Numbered from the stretch's first letter, positions 40,190 to 49,696 are shown. The stretch is DNA of 64,000 bases from Planctomycetaceae bacterium (GCA_947474065.1 CANJHD010000002.1:1-64000); one strand, 5' to 3'. Translations and numbers: made by a program. The notes: generated by a model from the letters alone, not told the origin.

Positions 40190-40800
40190 TACGACTTCTC
40201 CTTGGTGTCCGTCGCATGAGCGGGCGATACCTCGCGTGCAACACCGCCAACTTCAGGAGTCCTGCCGTATTGCTTCTCGAGGAACGCGCGAGCGAAGCGC
40301 CAATCGCGCTCGGCGGTTGGCACGCTGGTACTCAACAGCCGAGCCACATGATCCATCGACATGCCACCAAAGATCCGCAACTCAGCGACGCGAGCTGCGC
40401 GCGCATCGACAGTCGCTAGCGTCTGCATTGCGTCTTCAAGTTCAATCAGCCCGGTGGTACTTGCTGCTCCGTCTTCTGGGTCGAAGAGGTCAACTGAGTT
40501 GCCACGCTTGCCGGCACCACGCTTTTTGCTCTTGCGACGACGGGCATGGTCAACCAGGACGCTTCGAAGCACAGTCGCAGCCGTGGCAAAGAAGTGTTCC
40601 TCGCTCTCAAACTCGGCTGACTCGCGCTCTGCTAGTTTGAGGAATGCCTCGTGCACGATGGCGGTGGACTGGAGGGTGTGCCCGGCCGGCTGGCTGCGCA
40701 TGAACATCGACGACAGCTCTTTGAGTCTGACGTAAATGGTCTCGAACAACTCTGAGAGATTTGGACCATCCGAAGCGGACGGAAGCGGCAGGGAAGACAT
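40189..40800 (-). CDS. ECF-type sigma factor (PF07638-like)
   Basis: 'LQSTAIVHEAFLKLAERESAEFESEEHFFATAATVLRSVLVDHARRRKSKKRG...LEDAMQTLATVDARAARVAELRIFGGMSMDHVARLLSTSVPTAERDWRFARAFL'; alternative GTG start at 40857. Confidence 0.9.
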   Translation of the reverse strand: MSSLPLPSASDGPNLSELFETIYVRLKELSSMFMRSQPAGHTLQSTAIVHEAFLKLAERESAEFESEEHFFATAATVLRSVLVDHARRRKSKKRGAGKRGNSVDLFDPEDGAASTTGLIELEDAMQTLATVDARAARVAELRIFGGMSMDHVARLLSTSVPTAERDWRFARAFLEKQYGRTPEVGGVAREVSPAHATDTKEKS

Positions 40801-41050
40801 GGCAGGCACTCCAGGAAACGACAACGATTTCGTCCGGTACACGCGTTCGGACGACACCGCTCAATCCCCTGTTCCTACTCTCCTTGTCAATCAGTGCCGC
40901 GCAACCAGCACTGTCCGGATATTGCCGCGGGGTTGAGCCAAGTCAAGAAAGAGAGCAACTCTTTCAATGAAATTTCCCTGCCTCACGGGTACGTAGGCCC
41001 GATTGGCGAACGCGATACCCCCGATTACTTGCCATAAATTGTGTTGAATG

Positions 41051-41092
41051 AAAAAAATTCCCGGCCCCGTGCTGATGTGCGCGGGGCCGGGA
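41051..41092 (-). terminator. Strong minus-strand Rho-independent terminator
   Basis: TCCCGGCCCCG-N12-CGGGGCCGGGA followed on minus strand by ATTTTTTT. Confidence 0.8.
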
Positions 41093-41394
41093 CCGATCGA
41101 ACTTGCTCGACTCCTGAGAGTCGGTCTCCTCGATCGGAGAAAAGGGATGCCATTGAAAAGCGTTATCGGTAAATTTCCCCCTACCACCCCTATAGGCGTC
41201 AATTCGTGTCAAAGTGTGTCATCGTGAGAGTGTCAAAATGTCCAATTTCGTCACATTTCAAGATTCCTTGATGGCTGCCGAGCACAGGTTGCGTTCATAG
41301 AGATAGAGCGGGGGTCCGCAGCTGAGTGATGCGCCCCCTACTGCTCGCAAGCCACTCCCTTCGCGCGCCCGGCAGGGTCGCGGAGAAACAAACG

Positions 41395-41434
41395 CCCCCT
41401 GGAGTTACACGCCTCCGGGGGGTTGTTCTTTTTT
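41395..41434 (+). terminator. Terminator/attenuator hairpin upstream of the GG-leader peptide gene
   Basis: CCCCC-T-GGAG-loop-CTCC-GGGGG then TTGTTCTTTTTT; on the minus strand it is followed by CGTTTGTTTC, so possibly bidirectional. Confidence 0.7.
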
Positions 41435-41551
41435 GGGGCAATAAATCGCGGGAATAAGTTGATCTTCGACCCTAGGAATCCGATGATCGGGGGTCAGGAT
41501 GCCGTCGGGCAGTTACCCGAGGCGACACAGCACGTCACGAAAGAAGCCACC

Positions 41552-41701
41552 ATGACCAACAACAAGAAGCTCAAAGCCAAGGACCTCGCCTCTATTAAGG
41601 GCGGCGCCGCCAAGGCAGGTGCACAGCCATCCGGGCTCGCCAAGGCGAGCACTGGGCGAGTTGCTCCCAAGGCAGTTAATTTGAGCGCAAAGAAGAGTTA
41701 A
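41552..41701 (+). CDS. Candidate double-glycine-leader bacteriocin/secreted peptide precursor (49 aa)
   Basis: MTNNKKLKAKDLASIKGG|AAKAGAQPSGLAKASTGRVAPKAVNLSAKKS; leader residues L-12, D-8, L-7, I-4, G-2, G-1 match the GG consensus; AAGAAG SD before ATG; opposite NHLM export operon. Confidence 0.78.
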   Translation: MTNNKKLKAKDLASIKGGAAKAGAQPSGLAKASTGRVAPKAVNLSAKKS

Positions 41702-43544
41702 CTGGCCCCGCCACGGGACCAGTTGAACTCGGTCTTGAAGAACTCGTGCTGACGGTGCGAGTTGGTTGAACGACGGAACTTCGTTCGGCTTCAAGAAGTG
41801 GCGGGATCTTCAGGAACGCATCGGGATCTGTGCCCGGATCGCCCGTCTCAGGTGCGGGCAGGGATATATCGCTGTCGATCGATAGCCCCGCACGCCCAGG
41901 CACCATGCCTGTGGCGTCAGCGAGGTCGAGCAGCGCAAGTTGGTAGCTGACAACTGCTGACGCCTCTGATCGCTGTGAATCCGACAACTGCGTCAACGAC
42001 TGGGTGAGATCTGTGATCGTGGACGCGCGCTTCTCATACAACATTCGAACGCCGTCGTAGGCACGAGACGCAAGATCCACTGCCTGCCGGGTAGCCACCA
42101 CCAATTGCCATCCGGTCTTGGTGCGCGAGACGGTGTCGTACACCTCGCGCGAAATGGAAAGGCGGCGATCTTGGCCGGTCGCAAGTTCCTTGAGCCGCTG
42201 GTAGAGCGCGGCACGAAGATCCGCCTTGGCGGCCTCGTTACCAAGTGGAACCTGCAGGCGGACGCCAGCGTTAAATGCGAGTGTCATCGAACCGTCTGCG
42301 CCGCTGCCGCTGACAGCAGAACCAAGGTCCGTGCCAAATCCAACTGGCGCGGTGGTTCCGAAGGCATCAAGCTTGGGGAGCAATCCATTCTGCGCCACTT
42401 GGATCCCAAGTGTTGCTTCGGCGATGGCAACCTCGGCCTCAAGCATCTCCGTGCGACGACGCAAGGCAATGTCGAGCACGGTTTGTGGCACAAATCGATA
42501 CTGAATGAGTTCCGGCCCCGAAGTGAATTTAATGACCACTGAGTCGTCGAGCGGCAGATCACTGCGATTCATCGTCTGCTTCAACTGCCGCGAGCGCGCG
42601 CGTAATTGTTCGCTCGCGGCGATTACTTCACCGATCTGACTAACGGCCAGATACTTCGCCTTCGTAACTTCTGTACCGGCAGCCATGCGCGCCGCTGCCA
42701 ACCGCTCCGCAACTGCCACTTGGTCAACTGCGCGGCGGTAACTCTCCAGCGAAATGTCGAACGCGCGCGACGCGCCGTACGCGCGCCAGTAACTGCGTTC
42801 AGCGTCTACTAGAAATTGCTGCACCATCATCCGTGTGCGAATCTCCACGCGCCGCTGACCAAATTCGGCAATCAGAATGCTCGCTTCGTTTACTAAGCGA
42901 CCACCCCCACGCAAGAGTGGCTGGGTGAGCGAGACGCGCGGGACACTTTGGTATCCGGTGCCATCTTGATTGTCGAGTGAATTCATCTGATCGTTGAAAT
43001 ACAACAGCTTCCAATCAACGTCGAGCTGGCCGCCGTCCGCGAGCGGCACATTCAGGTTGGGGCGGACATTGGCATTCCAGAGTTCCGCCTGCAACGGCGG
43101 CTCAAAGTTCACATCACGACCGCCGTCAGCAATAATGCCGAAGGTCCATTCGAACTTCGCGCGCTCCCGCATTGCACGCTCGTTCGCAATCGCTGGATCG
43201 ATACGTGCCACCTTGATTCCGAGATTGTTCTCAAGAACAGCCGCTCGCACTTCAGACAGGTCTATGTTCTGGCGGCGTTGCCCTGGCTCAAGACCGGCGA
43301 GTTCCTCTGGAGTTGGTGGTGCCACCGAAACAGAAGGAAGCGGGCCCGCTTCACCGAGCGTTGCTAAATCTGCGCCGTCGATGTGCGCGAGTTGATCGGC
43401 GACGTCCTTGGAGAGAATGCCACGATCGCGGTACGGCGACTCGCAGGCAACAATCGCCGGGGCAATGATGGACAACAGTGCGAGTCGCAGCGCTGGATAG
43501 CCGGGGCGTAATTCAGCAGCAATTGCAGTGCCGTGCACGGTCAT
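41676..43544 (-). CDS. TolC-like outer-membrane efflux protein
   Basis: 'VSLTQPLLRGGGRLVNEASILIAEFGQRR', 'AEVAIAEATLGIQVAQNGLLPKLDAFG', OEP-like repeats; 4-nt overlap with ABC gene. Confidence 0.9.
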   Translation of the reverse strand: MTVHGTAIAAELRPGYPALRLALLSIIAPAIVACESPYRDRGILSKDVADQLAHIDGADLATLGEAGPLPSVSVAPPTPEELAGLEPGQRRQNIDLSEVRAAVLENNLGIKVARIDPAIANERAMRERAKFEWTFGIIADGGRDVNFEPPLQAELWNANVRPNLNVPLADGGQLDVDWKLLYFNDQMNSLDNQDGTGYQSVPRVSLTQPLLRGGGRLVNEASILIAEFGQRRVEIRTRMMVQQFLVDAERSYWRAYGASRAFDISLESYRRAVDQVAVAERLAAARMAAGTEVTKAKYLAVSQIGEVIAASEQLRARSRQLKQTMNRSDLPLDDSVVIKFTSGPELIQYRFVPQTVLDIALRRRTEMLEAEVAIAEATLGIQVAQNGLLPKLDAFGTTAPVGFGTDLGSAVSGSGADGSMTLAFNAGVRLQVPLGNEAAKADLRAALYQRLKELATGQDRRLSISREVYDTVSRTKTGWQLVVATRQAVDLASRAYDGVRMLYEKRASTITDLTQSLTQLSDSQRSEASAVVSYQLALLDLADATGMVPGRAGLSIDSDISLPAPETGDPGTDPDAFLKIPPLLEAERSSVVQPTRTVSTSSSRPSSTGPVAGPVNSSLRSN

Positions 43545-46210
43545 GTACGACCACCAGAATGACCAGCGGGGACATCAAGCAACTGCCTCCGCACGAGTTC
43601 ACGGAACGGACCTTCCTTGGCAGAAAGTTCGTCAAATCCTCCGGCCTGAACTACCTCTCCTGCGGACAGGACATAGATGCAGTCGGCTGCGCGGACGGTG
43701 CTGAGGCGATGCGCAATCACAACTCGCGTGACCTTGCGTTCCTCCAAGCTCCGTGAAACGAGTGCCTGCGACATTTCGTCAAGCGCACTGGTTGCCTCAT
43801 CAAGCAAGAGGATGCGCGGTCGGGTCACGAGCGCGCGTGCAATTAATAGCTTCTGCAACTGTCCGCCCGAGAGCGTGTGGTCATTGACGAAGGTATTCAT
43901 CTGCATGGGCATTTCGCGGATGTCGCCAGCAAATCCGGCCGCTTCCGCTGCAGCCCATGCTTCTTCCTTGGAAAGAAGCGTTGCACCCACGATGTTTTCC
44001 ATCATGGTTCCCGGAATGACGCGAGCATGTTGGCCAACTACGCCGATTTGTCGACGCACCGAGACGAGATCCAACTTTGCAAGATCCTTGCCATCAAAGA
44101 GGATCTTGCCCGATGTTGGACGGCGCAAACCGAGCAACAGTTGCGCAAGCGTGGACTTTCCGCTCCCCGAAGCGCCGACGATCGCAATAAAGTCGCCGGC
44201 CGCGATTTCAATGGAAATGCCGCGCAGCACTTCGTCAGCGGATCCCGAGTATGCAAATCGAACACCTTGAATGGAGAGACTTCCAGAGAGTTGACCGGCG
44301 CCTTCGGCTCCCGGCTCAGACTCTGGGCGTTCTTCCAAAATTGGCAAGAGTCGGCCCATCAAGGGCGCAATCTCCGAAATGTCACCAATGGCATAACCAA
44401 ACGAGGTGATCGCTGCGAGCGCCGCGAGGAATGCGGCGTTGAACGCCATGAAAGCGGGAACCTGCACTTCTTTGCCACCAGCGATCGCACCGAAGCGCCA
44501 CCACAGGAATCCCGCGGCAGCAAACGGGACGGCGATCGCAAGGACTCGCAACTGCGCGCCAACGATGGCTGCTCCGTACATGGCGCGGCGCTCCGGGCGA
44601 TAGCGCTGCATCCACTGCAGCAACGCATGTTCCTCTGTGCCGGTGGTGCGAATGCGATCGATGCCGTCGAGGAGCTGCAATGAGAATCCACTGAGTTTGC
44701 CGCTGCGATCAGCCGCATCCGCGGCAAATCGCGCCTGACGCCGAGCGACGAATGCGGTCACCCCGAAGACCAAGAGAAACAGAAGCGCTGAGACGCCCGC
44801 CGCGAACGGGTCAATAGCCAACATAAGTAGTAGGTAGGTCAGCGAGAACACGCCACTCACTACCGAAACCACCATCGTTCCAGTCACGCGACGTTGAACT
44901 TCTTCGATCACACCAAGCCGCTGGGCGAGATCGCCAACTGAATACTTCTGAAAGAAGGACAGCGGCAACTGCAATGCCCGGAGGACAATCGAAGACGAGC
45001 CTCGCGTTGTGGCGCGCGTCTCCGTTCGTAGCAGGAGGAAGCGCGTGACAAGCTCACATGCCGCGACTGCTAAGAGCGCCGACGCAAGCACAAGTCCAAG
45101 ATGTACAAGTGATGTCGAATCGCCTCCCGGAATCACTCTGCTGACGAGCAGCCCAGTGGCAAACGGAATGGCTAAGTTGAGCACGCTCGCAGCCAGGGAA
45201 ATGAATGCTGCTAACCACAAGTCATGTGCGGAACCACGCAACAAGAATGCAAACAGGGCGCGGAGCGTGACAGTGCCTACGGGCAACGGGGGCGCAAATA
45301 CCACAGCGGATCGTTGCAGCAAATTGGCCTGAAGCGCGTCAACCTTACTAATGCGCGGCGGTTGACCGGGTAGATACTTAAATGCGCGATAGCCGCCCCA
45401 TCGACCGGATACCAAAGCCACTGGGGTTCCATCAAATGCGGTCGCTAAGAGCGGCCCAAAGTCGCCCTTCCACCATTCGTCTGCGAGCCGAACATGGCGA
45501 CAGCCAATGTTCGCTGCGTGCGCGAACGATTCTGCGGAGGGACGCAAAGAGTCGTCGGGAATGCGGCGCGGGATGACTGCGAGCGGGACACCAGATTCCA
45601 CAGCCACATGACGACATGCACGCAGAAGCGGATGGACATTGGGATCAATACTCAGGACTTCATTCTGATCAGAGAAGAACGAACTGAGCATCCGCGCATA
45701 ACGCTCGCGTAACGCGGATGACTGGCGGGATCTCCCCTCCGCAGCAGTAGTCATTGCCACCGAATCTGCCGAGGCGATTTCCATCACACGCAAGAGCAAT
45801 GCGGACAGCGGGTCACTTTCGCGTTCAGTTGCAATGCGCGCATCAATCGGCAACATCACGCGAGCAAATGCATCGGTGCCGTCTGCAATTGCTTCCGCAA
45901 CACCTCGCCCGTGAGAAGGGGCCGCCGCTACTGACGCGCGCCCGTCAGGGACGGCAACTATCGTTGCGTGCGCTCCCTGCAACTGTGACACTAGCGATGG
46001 AAGAACACCCCCAGGCGCAACGGTTCCAAGATAAACACGACGGCCGGGCGTGCCGTCTGAACGGCGGCGGGCCACAAAGATGCTGACCATGCCCGCTGCA
46101 ACGGCAATTGCGTGCGGCTCAGAACCCAAATCCATATGGTCACGACCATCAACTCGCCGCTCGGCGCTACCTGCGTCAACAAAGATTGCGGCTGCACCGT
46201 AGAGCATCAA
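43541..46210 (-). CDS. NHLM-type bacteriocin export ABC transporter, ATP-binding/permease protein
   Basis: ABC membrane domain plus Walker A GASGSGKSTL, LSGGQLQKLLIARAL, ILLLDEATSALD; long N-terminal non-peptidase region typical of second NHLM ABC protein. Confidence 0.9.
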   Translation of the reverse strand: MMLYGAAAIFVDAGSAERRVDGRDHMDLGSEPHAIAVAAGMVSIFVARRRSDGTPGRRVYLGTVAPGGVLPSLVSQLQGAHATIVAVPDGRASVAAAPSHGRGVAEAIADGTDAFARVMLPIDARIATERESDPLSALLLRVMEIASADSVAMTTAAEGRSRQSSALRERYARMLSSFFSDQNEVLSIDPNVHPLLRACRHVAVESGVPLAVIPRRIPDDSLRPSAESFAHAANIGCRHVRLADEWWKGDFGPLLATAFDGTPVALVSGRWGGYRAFKYLPGQPPRISKVDALQANLLQRSAVVFAPPLPVGTVTLRALFAFLLRGSAHDLWLAAFISLAASVLNLAIPFATGLLVSRVIPGGDSTSLVHLGLVLASALLAVAACELVTRFLLLRTETRATTRGSSSIVLRALQLPLSFFQKYSVGDLAQRLGVIEEVQRRVTGTMVVSVVSGVFSLTYLLLMLAIDPFAAGVSALLFLLVFGVTAFVARRQARFAADAADRSGKLSGFSLQLLDGIDRIRTTGTEEHALLQWMQRYRPERRAMYGAAIVGAQLRVLAIAVPFAAAGFLWWRFGAIAGGKEVQVPAFMAFNAAFLAALAAITSFGYAIGDISEIAPLMGRLLPILEERPESEPGAEGAGQLSGSLSIQGVRFAYSGSADEVLRGISIEIAAGDFIAIVGASGSGKSTLAQLLLGLRRPTSGKILFDGKDLAKLDLVSVRRQIGVVGQHARVIPGTMMENIVGATLLSKEEAWAAAEAAGFAGDIREMPMQMNTFVNDHTLSGGQLQKLLIARALVTRPRILLLDEATSALDEMSQALVSRSLEERKVTRVVIAHRLSTVRAADCIYVLSAGEVVQAGGFDELSAKEGPFRELVRRQLLDVPAGHSGGRT

Positions 46211-48489
46211 CCCTGTCCTCCACCGCGAACGAATGACACATACGCGCCGTTAAGCGCCATGAGCTCTTCATGTGAACCACGCTCCACGATTACTCCATGA
46301 TCGAGAACCACAATCTCGTCTGCGTCGCGAATAGTGCTGAGGCGATGCGCGATCACCAAGCACGCACAGCCGCGGCGACGAATGGCGCGGTCGATCTGCG
46401 ATTCGGTGGTTGCGTCGAGGGATGAGGTTGCTTCATCAAGGATCAGAATGGACGGGCGCCGCGAAAGTGCACGTGCAATTTCTACGCGCTGCGCTTCGCC
46501 ACCCGAGAGATTCACCCCGCCCTCAGCGATCATCATGCCGAGGCCACCACGTGCGTCAATCAACCCGGCCAAGCCAGCATCATCGGCCGCTTCATGCATC
46601 CATTCATCCGGAATCAGTGGATCCCACATGGATAAATTGTCGCGCAGACTTGCGGCAAAGAGGACTGGCGATTGCCCAACAACGGCGATCACGGTGGCGC
46701 GTTCATGACGCGGGATTGAAGCGAGCGATCGCCCACCGATGAACACTTCGCCCGACCAAGGCATGTAGAGCCCAGCGGCAAGTTTCGCGGCGGTGCTCTT
46801 GCCTGAACCCGTAACACCAACGATTGCAACGCGGCGACCAGGCGCAATGCGCAATGTGAAATCACGGATCAGTGGATCTGCTGCTTCGCTGTAGCCAAAC
46901 ACAACATCGCGGAATTCAAGCGTGTCCGCAGACAACAAAGCGTGGCTCTGTATCTCAGCCGACCCCGACGGCCCTGTTGATTGCGCCACTGCGACTGGCT
47001 CCGATGGCAGCGCCAATGGATCGCGGGGATGGCGAAGGACATCATCAATGCGCGCCATGGTGGCGTGCAGGGACTGAATCTCTTGACCAAGCGATGCCAG
47101 CTCTAGCACGGGTCCCATGGAAATCACCAGGATCGCTTGAAATGCCAACAATGAACCGATGGTGATGTGCCCCTGCATAACCTGCCAACCGCCAAATGCC
47201 AGGACAATGGCTGAAACAAGCACAGAAACTAAGAATTCCGGGGCTGCGGTGAGTGTCGTTGTCAATCCTTCGAGCGACTGACCTGATGTTGCCGTACGCG
47301 CGTTGGCATCGGCGATGCGCGCAAAGAGATCGTTCTCGCGCCCGGAAGCCTTGACAGTTTCAATGGCGGACAGACCAGACGAAAGCGTGCCTGCACCAAG
47401 TCCGATGTCCTTCTCAAGGGTGCGCGTGCGATCCACGAGCGCTCGTCCAGATCGCACCACAATCAGAAGCACTATCGCAATAACACCGACTGCGATGAGC
47501 GCAAGGTGCTTGTCGATGGCGAACAGCGCTGCGATAAACAGGGTCGATGTCAGTAGGCCAACTAACGCCGGTGCGATCTTTGAAGCGAACACCCCTGCCA
47601 AAGTCTCAACAGAATCAAGGCGCTGCACAATGTCGCCGGTGTAGCGATGCGAATAGAAGTCGACTGGTAGTCGAAGCAAGTGATCAAAGAATCGCGCAGC
47701 GCCGGTAATGGCGAGGCGCTGCTCAAGCTTTGCGAGCATTTTCTGTTGAGCATATGCAAGTACTACGCTCACCAACATTGCGGCAATGGCGAGCAGGACC
47801 ATGGGTAGCAACCAGCCATGAGCGCCCTCAAGGAGGACGCGGTCCACATACACAGCGCCAAGCGCGGGGAGTGCAAATGCAGGAACTGCAAGCAGCACCC
47901 CACATGCGGCAGTAGCAGCGATCACGCGCCATGAACCGCGCATCCGTTCAAATACTGCTTCGCGAATTCCACGAGTGCGCCCACCAGGGACGAAATTCTC
48001 GGTGCGCTTCAGTTCGAGCACTACACCGGTAAATTTCTCATCGAAGTCCGCGGCGCTGACCCAACTGTGCCCAACGGAGGGATCCATGATCCGCCACTGT
48101 CCGCGACTCCAGCCTTCGAGCACCACGAAGTGATCAAATCCCCAGTAAAGAATGCCAGGAAGCTGCAAATCATGAAGTTCAACACTCTCGACGGCGTACC
48201 CCTCGCAACTGAGTCCATAGGTCGCGGCGGCGGCAGTGAGCTGCAAGGCACTGCTGCCATCGCGGCTTACTCCGCACACTCGGCGAGCTTCCTCGATAGC
48301 AATATGTAGCCCGTGGAATCCAAGAACTGAGACAAGACAAGCAGCGCCGCACTCAACCGCATCCATCTGAATGATGGTGGGCGCAACCACAAGCCGACGA
48401 CCTGATGGCCGGAATACCGGACCCTTGAGTTCGTCAGCCACCGAAGGCCTGCTTGATCCAAGGAATGAGAAGGGAGATTGGCGCAACAT
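46207..48489 (-). CDS. NHLM-type bacteriocin export ABC transporter with N-terminal C39 peptidase
   Basis: C39 motif 'IIQMDAVECGAACLVSVLGFHG' with 'GFDHFVVLEG' and 'WRIMDPSVG'; Walker A GVTGSGKSTA; LSGGEAQRVEIARAL. Start could be GTG 48441. Confidence 0.93.
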   Translation of the reverse strand: MLRQSPFSFLGSSRPSVADELKGPVFRPSGRRLVVAPTIIQMDAVECGAACLVSVLGFHGLHIAIEEARRVCGVSRDGSSALQLTAAAATYGLSCEGYAVESVELHDLQLPGILYWGFDHFVVLEGWSRGQWRIMDPSVGHSWVSAADFDEKFTGVVLELKRTENFVPGGRTRGIREAVFERMRGSWRVIAATAACGVLLAVPAFALPALGAVYVDRVLLEGAHGWLLPMVLLAIAAMLVSVVLAYAQQKMLAKLEQRLAITGAARFFDHLLRLPVDFYSHRYTGDIVQRLDSVETLAGVFASKIAPALVGLLTSTLFIAALFAIDKHLALIAVGVIAIVLLIVVRSGRALVDRTRTLEKDIGLGAGTLSSGLSAIETVKASGRENDLFARIADANARTATSGQSLEGLTTTLTAAPEFLVSVLVSAIVLAFGGWQVMQGHITIGSLLAFQAILVISMGPVLELASLGQEIQSLHATMARIDDVLRHPRDPLALPSEPVAVAQSTGPSGSAEIQSHALLSADTLEFRDVVFGYSEAADPLIRDFTLRIAPGRRVAIVGVTGSGKSTAAKLAAGLYMPWSGEVFIGGRSLASIPRHERATVIAVVGQSPVLFAASLRDNLSMWDPLIPDEWMHEAADDAGLAGLIDARGGLGMMIAEGGVNLSGGEAQRVEIARALSRRPSILILDEATSSLDATTESQIDRAIRRRGCACLVIAHRLSTIRDADEIVVLDHGVIVERGSHEELMALNGAYVSFVRGGGQG

Positions 48490-49696
48490 CTTCGGTCACC
48501 ACATCAACGTCGCAAAGCGTTCCTGGGGTGAGTGGTCGCGGGTAACCAACGCCGCCAGTCCAGCGCAGGCCGGTCGGCGAATCGGGATTCAATTCAAGAT
48601 CAATAACGGCCGACACGGTTCCGCCGTAGCGACGCTCGATGTCCTGGGCAACTTCAGGGCTATTGATAATGCGAAGGAAAGATTCCCGCGTTCCGACTAC
48701 GGGCTCGATGTCGCTCACCGCGGCGCTGATGACACCAAAGCGCTCGCGATCGGCAATCGATGGTTCAACATGCGTATGCATGTCCTTGCGCACGCGCTTG
48801 CCTTCGGTGAGCGGGAAGAATGCATAGCAACGCAGCCTGCCGTCACCAGCGTCGGAAACAATTGCCACGGTGCCGCCGCGATGCACCACATCACCAAGGC
48901 TGCGAGTCAATTGAACCACCTTGCCAGAACGCGGCGCAATCACATTTCGCTCAGAATTCATGCGTGCGGAAAGTTGCCTAATCAGCGCATCGGCGTCAGC
49001 AATCAGGTTGTTACGACGCTGCCGATCTTGCTGATGATGGATAGCGATGTCAGAACGATCGGCACCGATGCGGAGTAATTCACTGCGCGCGTCAGAAAGA
49101 GTCCGCTCGATCTCAAATGTTGAGTTAGCGATTGCAAGTAGTTCTGATTCAGCCAGAAGACCCTGACGAACCAGATCACGCTTGACATCTACGGCGTTGT
49201 TGAAATCAAGCGCAATGACTGCGGCGCGATCAATGCGCCGACGACATTCGGTTTCGCGCACATTGATGGAAGCGGTGATCGCGGCGATGGCGATGTCCTC
49301 TGCCGCGGACATGCTGGCATCTTGTTCGCGCAAGCGCGCGGCTGAGTCCTCCGCATCTAATTTCTGCGCTTCAAGCAGGGGATTCGCTACCACTGCGAGC
49401 ACTTGCCCTTGCACAACCCGATCTCCAGGCTTGACCTGCAAGTCTCCGATGCGGCCATCGGCAGGAGCTTCTGCAGCAACCACCATAGAGCCTTCAATAA
49501 GGATTCCTGTTCCACGAACGATCAGCGGGATCGTTCCAAAGATGCTCCACGCGGTGAATGTTGCGATCACGGTGCACGCGCCCGCCACCAATACCCAGAG
49601 GCGTGGAGATGCAATTGGAGCTACACGGTTGATGCTCTCCGGACTCGAAGCGGAGTCAACGGCGCGTTCGCGGAAAATGTGGTCTTCACCGTCCAT
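48434..49696 (-). CDS. HlyD-family secretion protein (NHLM secretion protein-like)
   Basis: Single TM near N-terminus, biotinyl-lipoyl-like 'VVAAEAPADGRIGDLQVKPGDRVVQGQVLAVVANP', 'VIAPRSGKVVQLTRSLGDVVHRGGTVAIVSD'. Confidence 0.88.
   Translation of the reverse strand: MDGEDHIFRERAVDSASSPESINRVAPIASPRLWVLVAGACTVIATFTAWSIFGTIPLIVRGTGILIEGSMVVAAEAPADGRIGDLQVKPGDRVVQGQVLAVVANPLLEAQKLDAEDSAARLREQDASMSAAEDIAIAAITASINVRETECRRRIDRAAVIALDFNNAVDVKRDLVRQGLLAESELLAIANSTFEIERTLSDARSELLRIGADRSDIAIHHQQDRQRRNNLIADADALIRQLSARMNSERNVIAPRSGKVVQLTRSLGDVVHRGGTVAIVSDAGDGRLRCYAFFPLTEGKRVRKDMHTHVEPSIADRERFGVISAAVSDIEPVVGTRESFLRIINSPEVAQDIERRYGGTVSAVIDLELNPDSPTGLRWTGGVGYPRPLTPGTLCDVDVVTEDVAPISLLIPWIKQAFGG

Noticed and set aside
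41423-41551. N-terminal extension of the 49-aa peptide to 92 aa
   Set aside because: It would start at a TTG inside a terminator U-tract; ATG 41552 has an SD-like AAGAAG and yields a consensus GG leader.
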